Source: Halomonas sp. 'Soap Lake #6'
GTDB lineage: Bacteria; Pseudomonadota; Gammaproteobacteria; Pseudomonadales; Halomonadaceae
DNA length: 64,000 bases
Assembly: GCF_003031405.1 (NCBI RefSeq)
Contig: NZ_CP020469.1
Location: 682,001 to 746,000 of the forward strand
Direction: 5' to 3'
The translations under genes and the position numbers were made by a program. The first letter of the stretch is position 1. Every line of letters begins with the position of its first letter. Under the pieces are notes generated by a model that was given only the letters and a program-made list of their open reading frames with translations, searched no databases and had not been told where the DNA came from. Shown here piece after piece: positions 42,131 to 49,934 of the stretch.

Positions 42131-42197
42131 CGGCTTCCTGCGCAAGCGATCCAAAGCAAAGCGATCTTAAGAAAAATCATGATAGATAGAGGTGATG

Positions 42198-42983
42198 ATG
42201 AAACTGTTCAATAAGCGTGCAGTGATCACCGGTGGCGCACGTGGTATAGGGCTAGCCATTGCCCAGCGCTACTTGGCAGAAGGTGCCTGTGTTGCTGTGG
42301 CTGATATAGATGCCGCTGCCATTGACGAGGCCGTTGCGACGCTGCAGCAGGCCGCAGGTGCCGAGCGGGTAATGGGTATTGTGCTCAATGTATGCGACCA
42401 CAACTCTATTAGCGCCATGGTGGAGCAGGTGACTCAGCGATTTGGTGGTATCGATATTCTGGTCAATAACGCGGCAGTATTTGATATGGCACCGGTGCTA
42501 GACGTCAATGAGGAAAGTTTCGACAAACAATTTGCTGTGAATACCAAAGGCCTGTTTTTTACCTTGCAGGCGGTCGCCCGCACCATGGTCAACCAGGGGC
42601 AGGGAGGCAAAATAATCAATATGTCTTCTCAGGCCGGGCGGCGGGGGGAGCCATTGGTCAGTGTTTACTGTGCTACTAAAGCTGCTGTGATTAGCCTTAC
42701 TCAGTCCTGCGGGTTGGACCTGATCAAGCACGGCATTAACGTCAATGGCATCGCACCTGGGGTGGTGGATACGCCCATGTGGGCTGAGGTCGACGCATTG
42801 TTTGCTCGCTATGAAAATCGCCCGTTGGGCGAGAAAAAGCGCTTGGTTGGCGAGGCCGTTCCGTTTGGCCGTATGGGGCGACCAGAAGACCATACCGGGG
42901 CGGCGGTATTTCTTGCTAGCCAGGACAGTGACTACGTGGTTGCCCAGACGCTGAACGTCGACGGCGGCAACTGGATGAGTTGA
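42198..42983 (+). CDS. Sorbitol/polyol dehydrogenase, short-chain family (SmoS type)
   Basis: A 261-residue SDR that would oxidise a polyol (sorbitol to fructose, galactitol to tagatose in relatives) with NAD+. The cofactor motif VITGGARGIGLAIAQRYLAEG is near residue 10, NAA and the NNAAVFD strand follow, and the catalytic triad is Ser in INMSSQAG, with YCATK as Tyr and Lys. The PG motif is NGIAPGVVDTPMW. The C-terminal block FGRMGRPEDHTGAAVFLASQDSDYVVAQTLNVDGGNWMS matches sorbitol dehydrogenases of Rhodobacter and rhizobia. ATG 42198 has AGAGG with good spacing; ATG 42195 and GTG 42192 are alternative starts. Confidence 0.9.
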   Translation: MKLFNKRAVITGGARGIGLAIAQRYLAEGACVAVADIDAAAIDEAVATLQQAAGAERVMGIVLNVCDHNSISAMVEQVTQRFGGIDILVNNAAVFDMAPVLDVNEESFDKQFAVNTKGLFFTLQAVARTMVNQGQGGKIINMSSQAGRRGEPLVSVYCATKAAVISLTQSCGLDLIKHGINVNGIAPGVVDTPMWAEVDALFARYENRPLGEKKRLVGEAVPFGRMGRPEDHTGAAVFLASQDSDYVVAQTLNVDGGNWMS

Positions 42984-42990
42984 TACCCAC

Positions 42991-43611
42991 ATGATCCCTG
43001 ATTTTGCGACATTAAGCTGTCAGCTAATCCAAGCAGCTGATGGTAAATCGCGTTACCTAGTGGCATTAGCAGGCCCTCCAGGAGCAGGTAAATCCTATCG
43101 TAGTGCATTGCTATGCGATGCCATAAACCAGCGCTTGCCTGGGCAAGCTGTCGTGGTGCCCATGGATGGCTATCACTTCGACAACGCCGTGCTGGGGAGA
43201 GGGCAATTACCGGTAAAAGGAGCACCGCATACCTTTGATGTCGACGGCTTACGCAATGATTTGCTGCGCATTCGTGACGGAGAGGAGGCTGTTGCAGTCC
43301 CCGTATTTGACCGACCACTTGATCTTGCCAGAGCGGGTGGGCGGTTGGTTACACCCGCTCATCGCATCGTGATTGTCGAAGGTAACTACTTGCTACTCGA
43401 CCAAGCGCCTTGGCGTGCGCTTCGCCCCCTATTTGATTGGACGCTATTTATCGATGTTGACGATAGCGTGCTGATTGAGCGGTTAATCAATCGCTGGTTA
43501 TGCATGGGGAAAGACCATGCCGGAGCGTTAGAGCGTACCCACCACAAAGACATGCTTAACGCACAGCTAGTGAAAACCTACAGCTTGCCACCCGACCAGC
43601 GTTGGCTTTAG
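42991..43611 (+). CDS. P-loop kinase, fructose/nucleoside kinase-like (FrcK type)
   Basis: A 206-residue kinase. Walker A is ALAGPPGAGKSYRSALL, VVPMDGYHFDNAVLG is the strand-2 substrate block of the uridine-kinase/pantothenate-kinase superfamily, and GRLVTPAHRIVIVEGNYLLLDQAPWRALRPLFDWTLFIDVD is the Walker-B region. Members beside sugar transporters are annotated as fructose transport system kinase. Because the operon has dehydrogenases making fructose but no ribokinase-type fructokinase, this enzyme may fill that step; that is an inference. It starts 7 bases after the SDR stop. Confidence 0.78.
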   Translation: MIPDFATLSCQLIQAADGKSRYLVALAGPPGAGKSYRSALLCDAINQRLPGQAVVVPMDGYHFDNAVLGRGQLPVKGAPHTFDVDGLRNDLLRIRDGEEAVAVPVFDRPLDLARAGGRLVTPAHRIVIVEGNYLLLDQAPWRALRPLFDWTLFIDVDDSVLIERLINRWLCMGKDHAGALERTHHKDMLNAQLVKTYSLPPDQRWL

Positions 43612-43647
43612 GCGCACTTTATCCAACACAAGCCACGGAGATTGATG

Positions 43648-45135
43648 ATGACCCAGCTTAATAACCACAATGTGGGCAACCTCAGCGCGGCGATCGAAAC
43701 ACCCCGTTATGATCGGCAGGCCGTCACAGCGGGTATCGTACATATTGGAGTAGGAGGCTTTCATCGCGCGCACCAAGCAATGTATCTGGATGCGCTGATG
43801 AATCAGGGCGAAGCGCTTGAATGGGGTATTGTTGGTGTCGGTGTAATGCCCAGCGATAAACGCATGCAGCAGGTGCTTATTGCTCAAGATTGCCTTTACA
43901 CACTGATCGTAAAGCACCCCAATGGTGATTATCAGCCCAGGGTTATCGGCAGCATTGTCGATTATCTGTTTGCTCCGGATGACTGCGATGCTGTTATCGA
44001 AAGAATGGCGGACCCGTCTATTAAGATCGTTTCGCTCACTGTGACCGAGGGCGGTTATAACGTTCATCCCGTGACGGGGGAGTTCAATCTAGCTGACCCG
44101 CAGGTACAAGGGGATCTTGCACATCCAGATACTCCTTCAACAAGTTTTGGGTTAGTGGTTGAAGCATTGGTACGTCGCCGCTCACGAGGTATTGCCCCTT
44201 TCACGGTAATGTCCTGCGATAATATTCAGGGCAATGGCGATGTCGCCAAGCAGATGTTTAGCGGCTACGCTCATGCTCGCAGTCCTGCGCTGGGCAAATG
44301 GCTAAGCGACAACGTGGCCTTCCCCAATGCCATGGTTGACCGGATTACACCGGTTACGTCGGCTGTCGATATTGAAGAACTTGCGCAGCGATTTGGTCTT
44401 CGTGATGACTGGCCAGTGGTCTGTGAACCATTTACCCAGTGGGTGGTGGAAGACCATTTCCCTTTAGGTCGTCCCGCGTTAGAAAAGGTAGGCGTGCAAC
44501 TGGTTGACGATGTTGAACCTTATGAGTTGATGAAGTTACGGCTATTGAATGCCAGTCATCAAGCGCTGACGTATTTTGGCTACCTAGTCGGCTATCGCTA
44601 TGCCCATGAGGTATGCCAAGACCCACTATTTGTAGAGTTTTTGCTGGGGTACATGCGCGAAGAGGGGACACCAACCTTGGCACCTGTTCCGGGAGTCGAC
44701 TTGGAAACGTATCGGCTTACCTTGATTGAACGTTTTGCTAACCCGCAAATTAAAGACACCTTGGCAAGACTGTGTGCCGAAAGTTCGGATCGTATCCCCA
44801 AGTGGCTGTTGCCCGTGATTCGTCAACAGCTGGCTCGAGGAGGGGAGGTTGAACGCAGTGCTGCTGTCGTGGCCAGTTGGGCGCGCTATGCCGAAGGTGT
44901 CGATGAACAGGGGGAAACCATTGAAATTGTTGATCGCTTGCGTGACTCGCTGATAGCGATTGCCGCGGAGAATCGAGCTCGCCCTGCTGCGTTTATAGAG
45001 AATCGCGAGCTATTTGGCGATTTGGCCGACCAGCCACGCTTTTTAAATGCTTATCTCTCTGCATTAAGATCTCTGCACGAACATGGCGCACGCGCTACCC
45101 TTGAAACTCTGGTCGCGTCTAAAGGAACGGTGTGA
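43648..45135 (+). CDS. mtlD: Mannitol dehydrogenase family protein (MtlD/mannitol 2-dehydrogenase)
   Basis: A 495-residue long-chain polyol dehydrogenase (zinc-independent), oxidising D-mannitol to fructose or D-arabitol to D-xylulose. The nucleotide site is VHIGVGGFHRAHQAMYLDALMNQG (residues ~30-55), VGVMPSDKRMQQVL follows, and the catalytic region has VDRITPVT with KLRLLNASHQALTYFGYLVGY, where the Lys and His lie. ATG 43648 has GGAG 7 bases upstream; ATG 43645 and TTG 43642 are alternatives. Its stop overlaps the xylulokinase start. Confidence 0.92.
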   Translation: MTQLNNHNVGNLSAAIETPRYDRQAVTAGIVHIGVGGFHRAHQAMYLDALMNQGEALEWGIVGVGVMPSDKRMQQVLIAQDCLYTLIVKHPNGDYQPRVIGSIVDYLFAPDDCDAVIERMADPSIKIVSLTVTEGGYNVHPVTGEFNLADPQVQGDLAHPDTPSTSFGLVVEALVRRRSRGIAPFTVMSCDNIQGNGDVAKQMFSGYAHARSPALGKWLSDNVAFPNAMVDRITPVTSAVDIEELAQRFGLRDDWPVVCEPFTQWVVEDHFPLGRPALEKVGVQLVDDVEPYELMKLRLLNASHQALTYFGYLVGYRYAHEVCQDPLFVEFLLGYMREEGTPTLAPVPGVDLETYRLTLIERFANPQIKDTLARLCAESSDRIPKWLLPVIRQQLARGGEVERSAAVVASWARYAEGVDEQGETIEIVDRLRDSLIAIAAENRARPAAFIENRELFGDLADQPRFLNAYLSALRSLHEHGARATLETLVASKGTV

Positions 45136-46625
45136 TGTATATCGGGGTAGATTGCGGTACTCAGAGTACCAAAGTGGTGGTGGTTGACGTGGAGCGCGGC
45201 ACTATTCTTGGCGACGCCAGCTACCCGCATCATTTGGATGAGGCTGAAAATGGTCGACGGGAACAAGCGCCTGCCGAATGGCTGGTAGCGCTAAAAGGTG
45301 CTTTCTCCCAAGCTATCGAGCGAGCGGGTATCGACGCGAAGCAGGTGCGTGGTATCGGCGTGTCTGGCCAGCAACACGGTATGGTGGCGCTGGATGCACA
45401 TGGTGACCCGGTCTACCCTGCCAAGTTGTGGTGCGATACCGAAACCAGCGCACACAATAGTGACTTGGTGGCACGCCTAGGCGGAGAGGCTGGCTGTTTA
45501 GAAAAACTGGGTCTTGTGCTGCAAACTGGCTATACCGCTTCCAAAGTAGCTTGGCTTAGAGAGCACCACCCTAATGCTTATCAGTGCATCGCTACGCTGC
45601 TGCTGCCCCATGACTATCTCAATTTCTGGCTGACGGGTGAGCGAGTCACCGAGGCGGGAGATGCCTCCGGCACGGGCTATTTCGATACGCGACAAAGATG
45701 CTGGCAGCGCGAGGTGTTCGCTGAAATTGCCCCTGAACTAGACCCAGACAGAGTGCTGCCTAGGCTGCTTGAAGCCCATGAACCGGCCGGTCTGGTGCGC
45801 CCGTTAGTTGCCCAGGAACTTGGGCTAGGTGAAGGCGTAGTGGTGTCCTCCGGTGGTGGCGACAATATGATGGGGGCGATTGGTACCGGTAATATCATTC
45901 GTGGGCTTGTTACGTTGAGCTTGGGAACCTCAGGCACCGTATGTGCTTACTCAGCCAAGCCTGTAGTGTGTGATAGCGCCATGGTGGCCAATTTTTGTGC
46001 TAGCCATGGAGGTTGGTTGCCGCTTATTTGCACCATGAACGTGACGTCGGCCACCAGCCGAGTACGCGACCTGTTTGGGTTGGATTTGGCAGAATTTGGT
46101 AAGCAGGTGGCGAAAGCACCGATTGGTTCTGAAGGTGTAACAGTGTTGCCGTTTTTTAATGGCGAGCGCGTGCCGATGCTGCCCAATGCCAAGGGTGATT
46201 TTCTTGGTTTGTCCAGCCTTAATATGACCCAGGCAAACCTTTGCCGCGGAGTGATGGAAGGTGCCACCTTTGGCCTGCGTTACGGCCTGGAGTTATTAGG
46301 TGATTTAACCGCGGGGGCAAGCCAAATCCGACTGATTGGCGGCGGGGCTAAAAGTGCAGTATGGCGGCAAATGGTGGCGGATATTACCAATACTCAGGTG
46401 ATTTGCCCAAACATTACCGATGCCGCCGCCTTAGGTGCTGCGATTCAGGCAGCTTGGTGTGATTTGAACACGCAAGGTGTCACGCTTGAGTTGCTTTGTT
46501 CCCGCTTGGTTCATCTGGACACAGCATCCCTAACTGACCCTAAGGCTGAGCGTGTTACTGCCTATCAGGCGGTTTATCAGCGCTATCGCGAGGCTCTGGC
46601 TCAGCGTCATAGTATTCAGTTATAG
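45135..46625 (+). CDS. xylB: Xylulokinase
   Basis: A 496-residue FGGY sugar kinase, phosphorylating D-xylulose to xylulose-5-phosphate. The N-terminal phosphate loop is GVDCGTQSTKVVVVD, VRGIGVSGQQHGMVALDAHG is the substrate motif, PHDYLNFWLTGERVTEAGDASGTGYFD follows, and the C-terminal FGGY signature is GGGAKSAVWRQMVADITN near residue 400. TGATG overlap at 45133-45137 with mtlD; AAGGA upstream. A GTG at 45132 is also in frame. Matches mtlY of Pseudomonas mannitol/arabitol operons and points to arabitol (via xylulose) as one substrate. Last gene of the operon. Confidence 0.93.
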   Translation: MYIGVDCGTQSTKVVVVDVERGTILGDASYPHHLDEAENGRREQAPAEWLVALKGAFSQAIERAGIDAKQVRGIGVSGQQHGMVALDAHGDPVYPAKLWCDTETSAHNSDLVARLGGEAGCLEKLGLVLQTGYTASKVAWLREHHPNAYQCIATLLLPHDYLNFWLTGERVTEAGDASGTGYFDTRQRCWQREVFAEIAPELDPDRVLPRLLEAHEPAGLVRPLVAQELGLGEGVVVSSGGGDNMMGAIGTGNIIRGLVTLSLGTSGTVCAYSAKPVVCDSAMVANFCASHGGWLPLICTMNVTSATSRVRDLFGLDLAEFGKQVAKAPIGSEGVTVLPFFNGERVPMLPNAKGDFLGLSSLNMTQANLCRGVMEGATFGLRYGLELLGDLTAGASQIRLIGGGAKSAVWRQMVADITNTQVICPNITDAAALGAAIQAAWCDLNTQGVTLELLCSRLVHLDTASLTDPKAERVTAYQAVYQRYREALAQRHSIQL

Positions 46626-46675
46626 ACAGTATCCAATTAGAGACAGTGCTCAGTAATAGATAGCACTCAGTAATA
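46625..46675. repeat. 17-bp tandem array, three units, at the xylB stop
   Basis: Units start at 46625 (GACAGTATCCAATTAGA), 46642 (GACAGTGCTCAGTAATA) and 46659 (GATAGCACTCAGTAATA); the first overlaps the last base of the stop codon. The core CTCAGTAA is one base from CTCATTAA of the array at 26374. Confidence 0.82.
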
Positions 46676-47048
46676 GAGAACATCGCAGACATTACTTGTG
46701 GGCATACATATAAGCCCAACTCCTCATTAACAAGTGGCTCTGCGCTTATCGATCCCTCCGTTTATCGCCACTGTAACTCAATTATCACCACTAACTCGAT
46801 GTTGCTCTTACCATACTGAGGTTGGTCGGTTCTGTTGGCTAAGGCGAGGAGCTAGTGAGAGAAATGAAAAAAGTGCCTGCTCACTATGCTTTGGGCTAAA
46901 GTAAGGAAGTGTTGACTTGACAAGTGGGCTGTCCACATAAATTAACGAAGTTCAAGTCTGGCATACATACATGAATGTAACTATAATGCCTTCCTTCTGA
47001 ATGGCATACCTGTTGCGCCATCCTGCGCTGATACCTAGAGGCAATTCC
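46626..47048. other. Gap between polyol operon and efflux operon
   Basis: About 423 bases without a convincing gene. It holds the 17-bp array, a possible 11-codon peptide at 46864 that I do not call, and the TetR-type operator and promoter at 46958-46987. Confidence 0.5.
46958..46987 (+). promoter_or_regulatory. Efflux operon promoter with embedded TetR-type operator
   Basis: CTGGCA (46958) and TATAAT (46982-46987) are spaced 18 bases apart. Between them, CATACA-TACA-TGAATG (46962-46977) matches, with one mismatch, the perfect repeat CATACA-N4-TGTATG upstream of the tetR gene. A repressor bound here would block RNA polymerase. Confidence 0.6.
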
Positions 47049-48518
47049 ATGCGACTGGCACATTGGGCAGTCAATGCCCCTTTTCGTCCCCTGCTGTTAG
47101 CAGTGCTTACATCTTCTTTCATACTGCCTGCTCAGGCGGCAGACTTAGTTACTATTACGCGAGATGCGCTGAACAATAACGCCGCGTTAGCCTCGGCGCG
47201 TGCTGAGTTTTCCGGTGTGGAGGCAGCTCGGGATGTGGTTCGCGGAGGACTGCTGCCGCAGGTTAATGCCTCGGGTAATGTTGTTCACAACCGTCAGCAT
47301 GAAAGCCAAACTGCTGCTAGGGGAGATGCTCCTGCTCCAGGATCAGAGGCGTCGGTTGGTGGGATCAGTGATGACAGCTTCAATACAGCGTCATTGTCAC
47401 TGGAAGCCACACAAGCGCTGTTTAATGCAGTTACTCGCCAGGAAGTGAGTCAAGCTGAGCGTCAAATCGACCAGCAGGTGTATTTATTGGCGGCCACCGA
47501 GCAACAATTGTTGATTGATGTGGTTAGTGCCTACTTTGATATTCTGCGTGCTCACGAGATTTTAGATGCTCGTTTTGCTCAAGAGCGTGCGATTGGCCGT
47601 CAGTTGGAGCAAGCCCGCGAGCAGTTTGAAGTAGGGTTAATTGCGATTACTGAGGTGGAAGAAGCGCGGGCAAGTTTTGACCAGTCCCGGGCTGATCGCA
47701 TTGCTGCGGAAAGTAATCTACAGGTGGCATTTGAGCTACTTGAACAGCTCACCGGTCGTCGTTACGCCACTATTGATGCTTTAGGGGATATGCCGGTTGT
47801 TCTGCCTTCACCGAGTAGTCGCGATTACTGGGTAGAACAGGCAATTGAGCGCAACCCTCAGGTGTTGGCGCAGCGTGCAGGTATTGAGCTTTCTAGGGCT
47901 GGTGTTGAAATTGCCCGGGCAGGACGCCTTCCCAGTGTCCAGGCATTTGCCAACTATCGGTATGCGGATAGTGACAGCAGCGTGGTAAGTGGCCACGACT
48001 CTTCAAGCCAAGTGGGCGTAACGGCTAATCTCCCCATCTATACCGGCGGCAGCACGAGTGCGAGTATACGCCAAGGCACTTTCCAGCTTGAGCGTAGCCA
48101 GTATGATTTTGAGTCGCAGCGCCGTACAACGATTCAGCAGGTTCGTTCACTGTATACCCAGGTGAGCAATAACGTCGAAACTGTTGAAGCACGGCAGCAG
48201 GCGATTGTTTCTAATCGTAGTGCGCTAGAGGCTACCCGTGCAGGCTATGAAGTTGGCACACGAAACATTGTAGATGTACTAAATGCAGAGCAAAACCTCT
48301 ATAACGCTATCGCTAATTTTGCCGAGGCTCGCTACGACTATGTAGTGAACTTACTGGCACTGCGCCAACAGTCAGGTCTATTAGACGTTGCTGCCATTGA
48401 AGAGGTGAATGCGTGGTTAACCGGTGATGAGGTGAGTTTTACTCTGCCTGAAAGCGGTGATGTGGATGCCTATCAGAGGGCAATGGATATCGGTGCCCCG
48501 CCTACTCCGGACGCTTAG
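47049..48518 (+). CDS. tolC: TolC-family outer membrane efflux protein
   Basis: A 489-residue outer-membrane channel of the TolC type. The signal peptide spans residues 1-31 (LLAVLTSSFILPAQA-AD). Two internally similar halves of alternating helical hairpin and beta-strand are visible: LTSLEATQALFNAVTRQEVSQAERQIDQQVYL and, near residue 340, NLPIYTGGSTSASIRQGTFQLERSQYDFESQRRTTIQQVRSLYTQV. YEVGTRNIVDVLNAEQNLYNAIANFAEARYDYVVNLLALRQQSG is the diagnostic TolC C-terminal block. ATG 47049 has AGAGG upstream; an in-frame ATG at 47001 lacks it. First gene of the tripartite efflux operon, here ahead of the pump genes rather than behind them. Confidence 0.9.
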   Translation: MRLAHWAVNAPFRPLLLAVLTSSFILPAQAADLVTITRDALNNNAALASARAEFSGVEAARDVVRGGLLPQVNASGNVVHNRQHESQTAARGDAPAPGSEASVGGISDDSFNTASLSLEATQALFNAVTRQEVSQAERQIDQQVYLLAATEQQLLIDVVSAYFDILRAHEILDARFAQERAIGRQLEQAREQFEVGLIAITEVEEARASFDQSRADRIAAESNLQVAFELLEQLTGRRYATIDALGDMPVVLPSPSSRDYWVEQAIERNPQVLAQRAGIELSRAGVEIARAGRLPSVQAFANYRYADSDSSVVSGHDSSSQVGVTANLPIYTGGSTSASIRQGTFQLERSQYDFESQRRTTIQQVRSLYTQVSNNVETVEARQQAIVSNRSALEATRAGYEVGTRNIVDVLNAEQNLYNAIANFAEARYDYVVNLLALRQQSGLLDVAAIEEVNAWLTGDEVSFTLPESGDVDAYQRAMDIGAPPTPDA

Positions 48519-48659
48519 CTTTTATAGTGCCAGCGATTCTCTAGGGCTAAAGGTCCTAGAGAACTTCGCTTAACGCCAAAATACCTACTTAGCGCCAGGC
48601 TAAATGAGTGCTGTGTTGCTATCCGTCAATGTTCAAAAAGATGAATGGGAATTCGACGT

Positions 48660-49934
48660 ATGAAGAAAATGATTCACTCGACTAGAGCGAGTCTAGTGAC
48701 GCTGATAGCTGCACTGGCACTTGCTGCCTGCGGGCAAGAGCAGACTGGAGCCCCGGCGCAGCAACAGGAGGCGCCGCCTCATGCTGTAGAAGTCGCAGAG
48801 GTAGTGCGTCAGGATATACCGCTGAATAAGTCTTACCCGTCACTGTTGCGCAGCGATAGTGAGGTAACGCTGGTGGCGCGGGTGAGTGGCTTTCTAGAAG
48901 AACGACACTTTGAGGCTGGCCAGCTAGTGGAACAGGGCGACCGGCTCTACACGATTGAGCCTGATCTCTATCAGGCGACCGTTAATCAGCGTGAGGCTGA
49001 TCTACAAAGCGCGCGGGCAGAGCAAGCCCGTGCCCAGCGTGATGCGCAGCGCTTTGAACAGTTGTTGAGCCAAAACTCAGTTAGCCGTCAACAGTATGAT
49101 CAAGCCCTGGCTGAGCAGCGCGTTGCCCAGGCGCGTGTTGCCCAGGCGGAAGCCGCTCTCACCAGTGCCAACCTTGATTTGGGCTATGCCAACGTTACAG
49201 CTCCGGTATCAGGGATGATCAGCTTAAGCCAAATCAATGTTGGTAACCTGGTGAGCCCCGGGTCAGAGCTTGCCACTATTACGCCATTAGACCCTCTTGA
49301 AGTGCGCTTTCAACTGCCCCAGCGGGATGCGTTTGAGCTCCGCCGCCAGCTTGGTGAAAATGGCAAGGCTTCTGATATTTCCGCCAATCTTACCATCCCA
49401 GGATTAAGTGGAAGTATCGGCTCAGAGCTTGTAGGGCAATTGAACTTCCTCGGTTCACGAGTGGATGCTGGCACCAGCACTGTGCAGGCTTCTGCCAGCT
49501 TTGCCAACCCTGATGGTGCTGTTTTACCTGGTCAGTTTGTACGTGTACGTCTTGAAGGCCTGAAGCGTTTTAACGTAATTGCTGTGCCCGAAATTGCTGT
49601 AACTCAGGGGCTTATGGGTCCTCGTGTGTTTGTACTGGACGAAGAGAACAAAGCTCGTGAGCGTACTGTTCAGTTAGGTGACGTGGCAGGCCCGTGGCAA
49701 ATCATTGTGGACGGTCTTGAAGAGGGAGAGCGAGTGGTTGTGGGTGACCCGGCAGGTGTCGAGCCTGGTCGGGTTATTGAGCCCAAGCGCTTTGACGGCG
49801 ATGCAGAGCAACTGGTGGAAAGCGTTGAACAAGCCGAAGCTCAGGAGCAGCAAGCGCAGGCCGAGGCTGCAGCTGCGATGACCGAAGATGCTGACGATAT
49901 GTCAGCAGATGAAGGGGAAGAGGGCGCGCAATAA
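48660..49934 (+). CDS. acrA: RND efflux periplasmic adaptor (AcrA/MexA type)
   Basis: A 424-residue lipoprotein adaptor. The signal ends in the lipobox LALAAC-G, placing the lipidated Cys near residue 24. The hairpin/lipoyl domains appear as VARVSGFLEERHFEAGQLVEQGDRLYTIEPDLYQATVNQREADLQSARAEQARAQRDAQRFEQLL, and the barrel as YANVTAPVSGMISLSQINVGNLVSPGSELATI. The last ~45 residues are very acidic and Ala/Glu/Gln-rich, longer than in E. coli AcrA. ATG 48660 is preferred over ATG 48645; both are in frame. It sits 141 bases after tolC and ends at the first base of the pump gene's ATG. Confidence 0.92.
   Translation: MKKMIHSTRASLVTLIAALALAACGQEQTGAPAQQQEAPPHAVEVAEVVRQDIPLNKSYPSLLRSDSEVTLVARVSGFLEERHFEAGQLVEQGDRLYTIEPDLYQATVNQREADLQSARAEQARAQRDAQRFEQLLSQNSVSRQQYDQALAEQRVAQARVAQAEAALTSANLDLGYANVTAPVSGMISLSQINVGNLVSPGSELATITPLDPLEVRFQLPQRDAFELRRQLGENGKASDISANLTIPGLSGSIGSELVGQLNFLGSRVDAGTSTVQASASFANPDGAVLPGQFVRVRLEGLKRFNVIAVPEIAVTQGLMGPRVFVLDEENKARERTVQLGDVAGPWQIIVDGLEEGERVVVGDPAGVEPGRVIEPKRFDGDAEQLVESVEQAEAQEQQAQAEAAAAMTEDADDMSADEGEEGAQ

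Noticed and set aside
46864..46899. Eleven-codon peptide MKKVPAHYALG upstream of tolC
   Set aside because: Weak, distant ribosome site and no hairpin pair for attenuation; short peptides of this kind arise by chance.
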